NCBI GenBank assembly: GCA_037128595.1
Contig: JBAXWB010000043.1
Location: 1-35,699 of the forward strand
Direction of reading: 5' to 3'
DNA: 35,699 nucleotides
Source of the DNA: a bacterium
GTDB lineage: Bacteria > Verrucomicrobiota > Kiritimatiellia > CAIKKV01 > CAITUY01
Part shown: positions 9,901-16,322 of the stretch, piece after piece
How the letters are laid out: the number at the start of each line of letters is the position of its first letter
Numbering within the stretch: position 1 is the first letter of the stretch
Notes under the pieces: model-generated
Told to the model about the DNA's origin: nothing
What the model saw: the letters and a program-made list of their open reading frames with translations, nothing else
Database searches by the model: none
Translations under genes and position numbers: made by a program

Positions 9901-10391
9901 ACGGACACAACGAGGATTCGGTCAAGATGCTGCGTGATGCCGGTGGTGATTGGGCTTTCTACAACGGAGGGAACCGCTGGACCTATGGCGATTACCTGTA
10001 TAAATGTTTCAAGCAGTTTGGTGCCAAATACCGTGTTTCCTGGCACTGGAATGTGGTCGCCGGTGACCCGTACTATGCGCTTGACTGCCGCGAAGACGAC
10101 TATGCCTGGTGCAACGCCTCGCCGGACGGGCGGCTGGTGCCATCACTGGACTTTGAGCGCAATCGTCTGGGTTTGAATGACTATCGCCGGCTCATTACGC
10201 TGACGCGTCTGGCCAAAGAGAAGGTTGGAACGCCGGCTGCACAGGCGGCGGAGAAGTTGATTGCCGATCGCATGGCCTGTTTCAAGCTGGGTCAGCGTGA
10301 CCACGATGCGATTCTAGGTGCTGAAGACTGGTCCCGTTTCCGCCGCCAGGTTACCGGGGCGATTACTCTTCTCAGAGGTGGGGCATTGTAA
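6990..10391 (+). CDS. Secreted multidomain GH123-like (DUF4091) protein with embedded zinc ribbon
   Basis: The 1133-residue protein starts with a signal peptide (about residues 1-21, ending VQA-G). In order I see a carbohydrate-binding jelly-roll (NLINDPSFEEPQ, to about 190), a four-cysteine zinc-ribbon-like knuckle (C204-X2-C207-X10-C218-X2-C221), a galactose-binding-like domain (about 228-385), a malectin-like region starting AFDFGAGTSP (about 400-575), a beta-sandwich linker, and a C-terminal barrel with YYNLCDEPIG, giving D915-E916 as the acidic pair expected in GH123/DUF4091 enzymes. GH123 members release N-acetylgalactosamine from glycans. The start is supported by AAGGA nine bases upstream. 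It is the first gene of an operon with GH29, esterase and oxidoreductase genes. A zinc ribbon inside an exported glycosidase is unusual. Activity is inferred. Confidence 0.75.
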   Translation: MRMTRMVMRLIGLAGALTVQAGVNLINDPSFEEPQARNQFGHVFKKWGGWKYEGDCSFEVGQVAHSGKHSCLLAGVSGPKIRVCMPEKELEPGRYRITAFIRGLDIGSGTWKGNTEFMFDGVYIGLEKGGTFGWTPLTYVADIKAKKKVSSPSFGLMAPGFLWIDDVTLEKVPADTPLTPQPVLGREEAPIVPPGPLGADQMRCPLCGYRNEPAWKTCYSCGSVLTAKPRRAEGPAVKLIASFEDNAPIDGDVATMKVVTEHATDGAKALRLDRSYMGLNGPQDWTGYDYLKADIYADAAEPVPIYLEIRDKSTDGYWTRVNYETIVPPGQSTLTIPVKQLYVGEKARPGRMLDLAGVTRLALSHAAEKPAGPLFIDNIRLERDDAAEKVVFDGLYAFDFGAGTSPVMDGFTPITASSMYSKGRGYGLKNAKVWQTIDALQPDPLYQDFICIESGGLAVDVPNGTYHVFVNIDSPSEYWGDFQRYTKRTVLAQGQPVVVETMTFADQLRKYFRFWNADDLPTENTFDKYQKAYFHEKQFDVAVTNGQLSIDFQGENWGCCVSAVVIYPVAKADQGRKFLQFVENRRRFYFDNYFKRILHKPAGDPLAPAAADQARGYVLFQPDTMRDIYYNDTPKAGEACTKLQGDAFAGVSEPVALALVPLRDLGEVTVTVSDLKGRAGAIPASAVDVGFVSYRVTRVTMDGGVYTIKPRLLMPANTVACPKDMARCFWLTVKTPVDAKAGLYQGEVTVVSAKGRRDTLPFVFTVHAGTLDPVDMPAGPFGYSIGVPWVGGDTNAAAFAASLSAKSLQRLRDYGFTAFTGVPDIAYRGFNKERQPQFDFTRADAQMKQARDMGFLAVVTYGGGVRGINAYAKDNTAMQAAGFSDYSEFIKAVYTAIQKHADEQGWLPVYYNLCDEPIGEALDASTANAAAYRKAFPKGPPYFTGATSYEGADPKAPHYLLAKALHVADWNGHNEDSVKMLRDAGGDWAFYNGGNRWTYGDYLYKCFKQFGAKYRVSWHWNVVAGDPYYALDCREDDYAWCNASPDGRLVPSLDFERNRLGLNDYRRLITLTRLAKEKVGTPAAQAAEKLIADRMACFKLGQRDHDAILGAEDWSRFRRQVTGAITLLRGGAL

Positions 10392-10463
10392 TGCTTCGAA
10401 AACGACTGAAACGAACATGGGTTGAACACTTAAGATATAAACTTGAACATTAAGGATGCTAGC

Positions 10464-11762
10464 ATGAACTCTAAGGATGCAAACGGGGAACAGGATACTT
10501 CCGCGCAGCAGGTATTCACGCGCCAGGCCAACACGCCGGAGCGGGTGGAGTGGTACCAGGACAAGGCTCTCGGGATGTATATCTTCTGGACCGTTGATGC
10601 GCAACTCGGGATCGTCGAGGCGCACTCGGTCATTGGCGCATCGGACGATTATCTCCACCGGTACTTCAACGATTTACCGCGTACGTTCAACCCGCGCCAC
10701 TTCGATGCCGCCTGGTACGCCCGGATGGCAAAGGTGTGCGGCTTCGATTACGTCTGCATCTGCGCCAAGAACCACAATGGTTGGTGTGCCTGGGATACCC
10801 AGACCACGGAGTTCAACGTCATGCGCACGCCCTTCGGGCGTGATTTGATGCGCGAACTGACCGATGCGTTTCATGCGCAAGGGATCCCGGTGAGCCTCTA
10901 TTTTTCGCCTGATGACGCGTGGTTCTCATGGGTCAAGCATGGATTGCGGCCGTCGCGCCTGCGCGACTATGACCGGCCCGACCGCAATCCGGCGTTGCTG
11001 GAGTACGACAAGGCGCAAATCCGGGAGCTTATCGAAAAGTACGAGCCGGAGATGTTGTGCTTCGATGGTGGGGCGGGGGCGGAAAAACTGCTGGTGGAAT
11101 TCGCGTGGTCCTTGCGTCCCGATATCATGATTACCCGCGGCGCACTGACGACTCCGGAACAATCCCTGCCGGACACTATCCGTGGACCGTTCGAGGCGCA
11201 CTATACGATCGGTACGCAATGGCAGTATAAGGCCGGAAACGATACCAACAAGACCGGCAAGGAACTGATCGAGTTGCTGTTTCGTATTCGGGCGCTGGGG
11301 GGAACACTGCTGTTGGCCATTGGTGGACCGGATGACGACGGCCTGTTGCCGCGTGACAAGGACGATCTGCTTCGGGAACTCGGCTTGTGGTTGTTCGTAA
11401 ATGGCGAAGCGGTTCGCGGGGTGCGCCCCTGGTCGGTCGTCGGGGAGAATACCGTCATGTACAGCGCCGGCAAAGATGGGAGCACCCTGTATGTGCTCGA
11501 TACGCAGCGTGCACTCGGCCGCGGCGAAAGGCGTACATTGACGATCGCCAGCGCCCGGGCCACGCCGGAGACACGGATTGAAGTGCTTGGCCATAGCGGC
11601 GAGTTGCTTGAGTATGACGAGAAATTCGATGCCCGTCCTAAATATCAGCAAACCGATTTCGGTCTGGTCATCAGTTATACGCAGTCGCAGCGGATGTACA
11701 ACAACTGGCAATGGCCCAACCCGGCCGTGGTCAAACTGACAAACGTGGAGCCGGCGCAGTGA
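10464..11762 (+). CDS. GH29 alpha-L-fucosidase-like protein
   Basis: The 432-residue product resembles GH29 retaining alpha-L-fucosidases. Characteristic pieces are VEWYQDKALGMYIFWT near the N terminus, the region KNHNGWCAWDT...TEFNVMRTPFGRDLMRELT matching the family's HDGF-W-S-YNV stretch, and the nucleophile candidate D201 in MLCFDGG. The usual tryptophan before FDG is cysteine here, and the common HHDGF is KNHNGW, so substrate preference may differ. There is no signal peptide. The ATG at 10464 follows TAAGGA by nine bases; an in-frame TTG at 10443 is less likely. It lies 72 bp after the GH123-like gene and 41 bp before the esterase gene, in the same operon. Confidence 0.8.
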   Translation: MNSKDANGEQDTSAQQVFTRQANTPERVEWYQDKALGMYIFWTVDAQLGIVEAHSVIGASDDYLHRYFNDLPRTFNPRHFDAAWYARMAKVCGFDYVCICAKNHNGWCAWDTQTTEFNVMRTPFGRDLMRELTDAFHAQGIPVSLYFSPDDAWFSWVKHGLRPSRLRDYDRPDRNPALLEYDKAQIRELIEKYEPEMLCFDGGAGAEKLLVEFAWSLRPDIMITRGALTTPEQSLPDTIRGPFEAHYTIGTQWQYKAGNDTNKTGKELIELLFRIRALGGTLLLAIGGPDDDGLLPRDKDDLLRELGLWLFVNGEAVRGVRPWSVVGENTVMYSAGKDGSTLYVLDTQRALGRGERRTLTIASARATPETRIEVLGHSGELLEYDEKFDARPKYQQTDFGLVISYTQSQRMYNNWQWPNPAVVKLTNVEPAQ

Positions 11763-11803
11763 AGTCATTCCGGTTGGACAGGTGTAAAGAGAAAGGACAA
11801 CAA

Positions 11804-13189
11804 ATGATACGAACTTTCACGGCGGTGCTTCTCCTGATCGGTTCCTCTATGTTCTCGCGGGCAACAGAAGAGAAGGCCAATCTCCAATTGACCAAAGTCG
11901 AGGAACGGGCTGGTACCAAGGGTAATTCCATGATCGTCTTCACCCATAAGGCTGTTTCGGGATTGGATTCGCCCGGCTACGTGGCGACCGGTTACGAGTA
12001 CCATGTCACCTTCGGTCTGCCTGCGGGGTACAATCCCGGTGACAAGAAGCCGCGTCCACTGCTGCTATGGTTGCACGGTTTCGGCGACACCTGGCAGGAC
12101 ATCATTACTTGCGCGAACTGGTTTCCTGACATGCTGGTGATCATTCCCAATGATCCCTTGGGTACCTGGTTCTATGGCTACTCCGATCAACTCCCCGGTG
12201 GCGACCCGAACACCGGCATGGTGGTCAACTACACCGAGCGGCGCCTGCTGGCCTACCTGAAGTATTTCGAGAACAACTATCCAGTCGATACGAATCGTGT
12301 GTTCGTGCTGGGCGGTTCGATGGGCGGGACCGGTGCGACGTCATTAGCCCTGCGTTACCCGAAGATTTTTGCTGCTGCGGATGCGCGCAAAGGAGCCACC
12401 AATCGGCTGTACTGCCGATGGCGGCCGCAGTGCGAGACGATCTGGGGCCGATTTGATGCGAAGGTGAAGAACAACGAGGGCGTCAACGTGTGGGACTGGC
12501 AGAACATGGCTTGGTATGCCTCCCGGTATCATAAAGAGGCCACGTGGATCCGGACACTGAATGGGCGCGAGGATGTCTCAATCCCGTTCCGGCAACTGGC
12601 GGGACCGCCCGGCGTCGAGCCGATGAGTTTCTACCAGGCGCTGGAGACGTTCAAGATCGGGCACCAGTGCTTCTGGGATGGCGCATCACACACCAAGCGG
12701 CCGGATAAGCCTGTCGGTCTTGACACTTGGTGGGAACCTTTCAAGGATAAGACCTGCTTCCTGCGGCTCGATCTTTCATTCCCGGCGTTCAGTCATTTCT
12801 CAGCCAATAATAATCCCGGCACCGGCACGGGAGATGCCGTTGGTGATGACAATCAACTTGGCGACAATACCTATGATGGAGATCCCAACGGCGGGCTCAA
12901 CCGTTTCCTGCGGTGGAACAGTACGACGATGGTTGACCATCCGGCCGAATATGCCATTGAGATCCAGATGGCGGCGGGCAATGATGGATACAAAGGGAAG
13001 GGGACGGAGACCGTGGATATGACCCTGCGCCGCTTGCAGCAATTCGTGGTGACGCCGGGTGCCAGATATCGATGGAGCACCTCATCCGGCCAAACCGGCG
13101 AGGCGGTCGCGGATGGCGAAGGGGTGTTGACCCTTCCTGGTGTAAAGGTCACGACGGACTGGACAAAGGTGACGGTAACCAAATCGTAA
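11804..13189 (+). CDS. Secreted alpha/beta-hydrolase esterase (CE1/feruloyl-esterase-like)
   Basis: The 461-residue protein has a signal peptide (residues 1 to about 20) and an alpha/beta-hydrolase fold. The oxyanion-hole motif is LWLHGFGD (H91-G92) and the nucleophile elbow is LGGSMGG with S172. Likely acid and histidine are in NGREDVSIP and WDGASHT. This layout is typical of carbohydrate esterases and feruloyl/acetyl esterases that remove acyl groups from polysaccharides. The last 120 residues form an extra beta-rich domain with an Asn/Asp/Gly-rich stretch. The ATG at 11804 is preceded by AAAGGA at good spacing; the frame is open upstream, overlapping GH29. Twenty bases separate it from the next gene. 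The acyl group removed is unknown. Confidence 0.75.
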   Translation: MIRTFTAVLLLIGSSMFSRATEEKANLQLTKVEERAGTKGNSMIVFTHKAVSGLDSPGYVATGYEYHVTFGLPAGYNPGDKKPRPLLLWLHGFGDTWQDIITCANWFPDMLVIIPNDPLGTWFYGYSDQLPGGDPNTGMVVNYTERRLLAYLKYFENNYPVDTNRVFVLGGSMGGTGATSLALRYPKIFAAADARKGATNRLYCRWRPQCETIWGRFDAKVKNNEGVNVWDWQNMAWYASRYHKEATWIRTLNGREDVSIPFRQLAGPPGVEPMSFYQALETFKIGHQCFWDGASHTKRPDKPVGLDTWWEPFKDKTCFLRLDLSFPAFSHFSANNNPGTGTGDAVGDDNQLGDNTYDGDPNGGLNRFLRWNSTTMVDHPAEYAIEIQMAAGNDGYKGKGTETVDMTLRRLQQFVVTPGARYRWSTSSGQTGEAVADGEGVLTLPGVKVTTDWTKVTVTKS

Positions 13190-13209
13190 AAACAGAAAGA
13201 GGAGTCGTT

Positions 13210-14292
13210 ATGGCTAATGCATTGAAAGTTTTGATTATCGGTTGTGGTCGCATGGGGGCATCCCATGCCAAAGCTTATCAATCCATTGGCGACTTCAAGG
13301 TCGCCGGTCTGTTCAACCGGCACCTGGCGCGCGCGGAGGCGCTAAATCAGGAACTGGGCGGAGGGATCGCGACGTTCGACGATTTCGCCCGCGCGATGGC
13401 CGCAACAAAGCCCGATGTGGTCTGCGTTTGCACCACCCCGGGAACCCACGAGGAATACGCCATTGCCGCCCTTAAGGCCGGTGCGCATGTCTTTCTGGAA
13501 AAACCGATGGCCACGACGGTCGAGGGCGCCCGGCGCGTTGTCGCGGCAGCGAAACAGGCCCGGCGTAAACTCGTGATCGGCTATGGACTGCGCCACCATC
13601 CGTCCTGGATCAAGTTCATTGAGATTGCGCGGACCATGGGCAAGCCCCTGGTCATGCGGATGAACCTGAACCAGCAGGTTGAGGCCGACAATTGGGTGGT
13701 AGCCAAGGGCCTTCTGGAATCCCTCTCGCCGATCGTGGACTGCGGCGTGCACTATGTGGATGTCATGTGCCAGATGACCGGCGCCCGTCCGATCCGGGTT
13801 TCCGCGATCGGGACCCGGCTCTCGGATGAGATCGCCAAGGACATGTATAACTACGGGCAGTTACAGGTGACGTTCGACGACGGGTCGGTCGGGTGGTACG
13901 AGGCCGGGTGGGGCCCCATGATCAGCGAGACGGCCTTCTTCGTGAAGGATGTGATGGGCCCCAAGGGTTGTGTCAGTATCGTGGCGGCCAGCGCCTCGGC
14001 CGCGTCCAAGTCCGGTGACATCGAGTCCCACTGCAAGACCGAATCATTGAAGGTTCACTACGCCGATTTGGGGCCTGACAGCCGGTTTACCCGGCCTGAC
14101 GAGATGGTGGATTTGAGCGATGAACCGAATCACGGGGAAATCTGTCGTCGGGAACAATTGTATCTATTGAAAACAATCCGCGAGGATCTGGATTTATCGC
14201 AACACATGGAGGATGGCATCAACAGCCTGCGCATCGTGCTGGCGGCAGATCAGTCGGTCCGCACCGGCAAGACGATCGAACTCGCAGGCTAA
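13210..14292 (+). CDS. Gfo/Idh/MocA family NAD(P)-dependent oxidoreductase
   Basis: The 360-residue protein opens with the Rossmann motif VLIIGCGRMGASHAKAY and has the family's EKP signature (E97-K98-P99 in HVFLEKPMATT), where the lysine is catalytic in characterised members. D177 and H181 in VDCGVHYVDVM fit the second active-site segment. These enzymes oxidise or reduce sugars, inositols or sugar acids, or act through transient oxidation in glycoside cleavage. AGAGGAG precedes the ATG at 13210 by about six bases, so the longer reading frame beginning inside the esterase gene is rejected. As the last gene of the operon it probably processes a sugar released by the hydrolases; the substrate cannot be read from the sequence. 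Confidence 0.85.
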   Translation: MANALKVLIIGCGRMGASHAKAYQSIGDFKVAGLFNRHLARAEALNQELGGGIATFDDFARAMAATKPDVVCVCTTPGTHEEYAIAALKAGAHVFLEKPMATTVEGARRVVAAAKQARRKLVIGYGLRHHPSWIKFIEIARTMGKPLVMRMNLNQQVEADNWVVAKGLLESLSPIVDCGVHYVDVMCQMTGARPIRVSAIGTRLSDEIAKDMYNYGQLQVTFDDGSVGWYEAGWGPMISETAFFVKDVMGPKGCVSIVAASASAASKSGDIESHCKTESLKVHYADLGPDSRFTRPDEMVDLSDEPNHGEICRREQLYLLKTIREDLDLSQHMEDGINSLRIVLAADQSVRTGKTIELAG

Positions 14293-14316
14293 TCCAGACG
14301 TGGAGCCCGCCGCCTG

Positions 14317-14336
14317 CCCTGAGCGACGTCGAAGGG
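14317..14336. repeat. REP-like palindromic repeat
   Basis: CCCTGAGCGACGTCGAAGGG has a perfect CGACGTCG core and complementary CCCT/AGGG ends. It resembles the dispersed CCTGAG...CGAAGG elements seen between genes of many bacteria (recollection, not a search). It is 25 bp after the oxidoreductase stop. Confidence 0.5.
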
Positions 14337-14402
14337 TCCCCGGCGTTATTCATTTACGCGGAAATAATTGTGTTGAGGCATTCTCAATCTTGAATATCCA
14401 TT

Positions 14403-14416
14403 TGTACACGGTAACA
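14403..14416 (+). promoter_or_regulatory. 14-bp operator-like motif, copy 2
   Basis: TGTACACGGTAACA, identical to copy 3 fifty-three bp downstream (about five helical turns) and to the minus-strand copy at 6897. The same-face spacing with copy 3 suggests cooperative binding of one regulator. Confidence 0.6.
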
Positions 14417-14455
14417 GCACGGGAGCGCCACTGAGGATTGCAACATATTCGTTTA

Positions 14456-14469
14456 TGTACACGGTAACA
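14456..14469 (+). promoter_or_regulatory. 14-bp operator-like motif, copy 3
   Basis: TGTACACGGTAACA ends 23 bp before the -35 box at 14493. A site centred around -65 relative to the predicted transcript start suits activation better than steric repression. Confidence 0.6.
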
Positions 14470-14492
14470 CTGAAAAAAAGAGAATTGCGGCA

Positions 14493-14521
14493 TTGACGGG
14501 ACTGGTGCAGTCTGTTAAAGT
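14493..14521 (+). promoter_or_regulatory. Putative promoter of the beta-helix protein gene
   Basis: TTGACG (14493-14498), 17-bp spacer, TAAAGT (14516-14521). This is the best sigma70-type match in the 288-bp gap between 14292 and 14581 and sits downstream of two copies of the 14-bp motif. It would give a leader of about 50 nt. Confidence 0.5.
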
Positions 14522-14580
14522 TAAGCAGATCAATGGGGTGGGGGCTTGATAAGTTTCGTATACAGCAAAAGGGATAACTC

Positions 14581-16284
14581 ATGAATCGCAACGCATGGTC
14601 TTCATTTCGCTCCTTTGCCGGTATCGTCCGCCGGTTGCTTCCCGGGTTGGCGGTTATGCTCATGGCCGGCACCGGGCAGGCCAATATCATCAACCTCACT
14701 CATCCCTACACGAACACCACGATTGCCGCGGTGATCGCGAATGCCGCCACCGTGGATGGCGACGTGATCCTCGTCAATACCAACGTCCAGACCGAAAACG
14801 GCATCGTGGTCTCCAAAGGGGTGACCCTCATGGGGTTGGGCCAGAACACCACGATCGTGCAGGGCGCCACCGCGCGTTCGAACGCAACCGACCGGATTTT
14901 CAATGTCTTGGCAGGCGGCGGCGCAGGCATCTGGAAGTCTTTCACCCTCAGTAACATGACGATCCGTTATGGATACACGACGAACGATGGGGCCGGGCTG
15001 CAGGTAGATTACAACAACAGCCCCTACTGGACAACCACGGTGGACCGCGTCACCTTTACCATGAACGACCAGCACGCTGGCATCGGCTCCGGTGGCGGCG
15101 CCATTGTCCAGAATAAGTGGCCCAGCATTCTGATCATCCGGAACAGTTCATTCTCCAGCAACACCACATCCAAGGCTGGCGGGGCGATCTACCTGCGTGG
15201 CATGGGGGGGATGGAGATCAGCGGAAGTACCTTTGCCCAAAACCAGGCCGCTTCGGGCGGCGGCGGGCTCTACATGGACTATGTTACCTCGGGCATGACG
15301 ACGATCAAGAACTCTACGTTCGCCTACAATAGCACGCCGGGCAGCACTGGCGGCGGCATCTATTTCGGCGGGCGGAGCGCCTTTACGGGCGCTGTATACA
15401 ACTGTACGTTCTACTCGAACAGTGCGACGTATGGCGGCGGGATCTTCATCGAAAACGACATTGGAACGCCGGGCACGGTGCGACTAACCAGTTGCCTCCT
15501 GGCCTCGAACAGCGCCCCCACGGCTCCGGAACTCTACATCCGCTCGGGCGTCCCGACCACGATTAGCAACTGTTTGGCGCAGGGCGGCATCGGGGGGACA
15601 GGCACGTACACCGATGGCGGCGGCAACCAGACGAACGTCAATGCGAAAGTGCTCCCCTTGGCCGACAACGGCGGCCCGACCCTGACCTGTGCCATCGCCT
15701 CTGACAGTCCGGCGCGTGACGCAGGCTCCAATCCGCTCAGTCTTGCCGCCGACCAGCGCGGTACCGGTTTTACCCGCACGCGCGGTACGGTCACGGATAT
15801 CGGCGCCTTCGAATATGGCGCGTCGGCCGTGACCTACCCCGGTACCTTTATAGAAGTCTACCCCTTTAACTCGGGCGCCATCAACAATACGGCCAACCTT
15901 CTGATTACCATTGTCGGAGGTGAGACTTTCACCGGCACGGATTGCAGCCAGATCACGAACAACGTGGTCGTCACCAACCTGCCCGCCGGCCTGACTCTTT
16001 CCATGATCCGCACCAATAATGGCACCGCCGCTTTGGTCGCACTGCTCGGCAATGCGGCGCAACAGGCGCAAAGCAATACCGTGACGAACCTGGGCTTCAC
16101 CTTCCTGGATGCCGCCTTCACCCTGGGCAACGCCTCGCAACTCGGCAGCTACAGCGTCACCAACCAGACCGTCCAGTTCTACGACGCGGTGGCCGGCGGT
16201 GCCCTGGCGTACGGCGCACGAACTTCCTGGAGGACGCCACCTGGAACGATGGCCGTATCGCCACGGCGAACTCGATCTCCCTGA
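14581..16284 (+). CDS. Secreted beta-helix/Ig-repeat surface protein, N-terminal part (frameshifted)
   Basis: This frame encodes a signal peptide (to about residue 34, ending GQA), a right-handed beta-helix of Chlam_PMP/pectate-lyase type (about 35-360, with repeated GGAIY, NSTF and NNST-like turns), a choice-of-anchor Q ending (about 361-412, with ADNGGPTLTCA, DQRGTGFTR and DIGAFEYG), and one complete ~120-residue Ig-like repeat (417-535). It then leaves frame: from 16216 the +1 frame continues the expected second repeat (TNFLEDATWNDGRI...), so one base is missing within GGCGC at 16213-16217. Corrected, the gene runs 14581-18668 and encodes about 1362 residues. AAAGGGA precedes the ATG. The likely role is binding or acting on polysaccharide at the cell surface; no catalytic motif is evident. 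Confidence 0.75.
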   Translation: MNRNAWSSFRSFAGIVRRLLPGLAVMLMAGTGQANIINLTHPYTNTTIAAVIANAATVDGDVILVNTNVQTENGIVVSKGVTLMGLGQNTTIVQGATARSNATDRIFNVLAGGGAGIWKSFTLSNMTIRYGYTTNDGAGLQVDYNNSPYWTTTVDRVTFTMNDQHAGIGSGGGAIVQNKWPSILIIRNSSFSSNTTSKAGGAIYLRGMGGMEISGSTFAQNQAASGGGGLYMDYVTSGMTTIKNSTFAYNSTPGSTGGGIYFGGRSAFTGAVYNCTFYSNSATYGGGIFIENDIGTPGTVRLTSCLLASNSAPTAPELYIRSGVPTTISNCLAQGGIGGTGTYTDGGGNQTNVNAKVLPLADNGGPTLTCAIASDSPARDAGSNPLSLAADQRGTGFTRTRGTVTDIGAFEYGASAVTYPGTFIEVYPFNSGAINNTANLLITIVGGETFTGTDCSQITNNVVVTNLPAGLTLSMIRTNNGTAALVALLGNAAQQAQSNTVTNLGFTFLDAAFTLGNASQLGSYSVTNQTVQFYDAVAGGALAYGARTSWRTPPGTMAVSPRRTRSP

Positions 16285-16322
16285 CGGGTGATTTCTTCAA
16301 TGGAAACAATGGCGAAGACTTT

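Noticed and set aside
11745-11765. Similarity of the GH29 gene end and the 14293 region to the direct repeats at 5658/6818
   Set aside because: Only a few bases around GTGGAGCC or CTGGAGCC are shared, too little to call additional repeat copies.
13208-13225. Resemblance of TATGGCTAATGCATTG at the oxidoreductase start to the terminal hairpin arm
   Set aside because: The match is short and broken, and explained by start-codon context; no third hairpin copy exists in the window.
14213-14434. Open frame running out of the oxidoreductase gene into the REP-like palindrome
   Set aside because: Most of it is the overlap with the 13210 gene in another frame and the rest is repeat and operator DNA.
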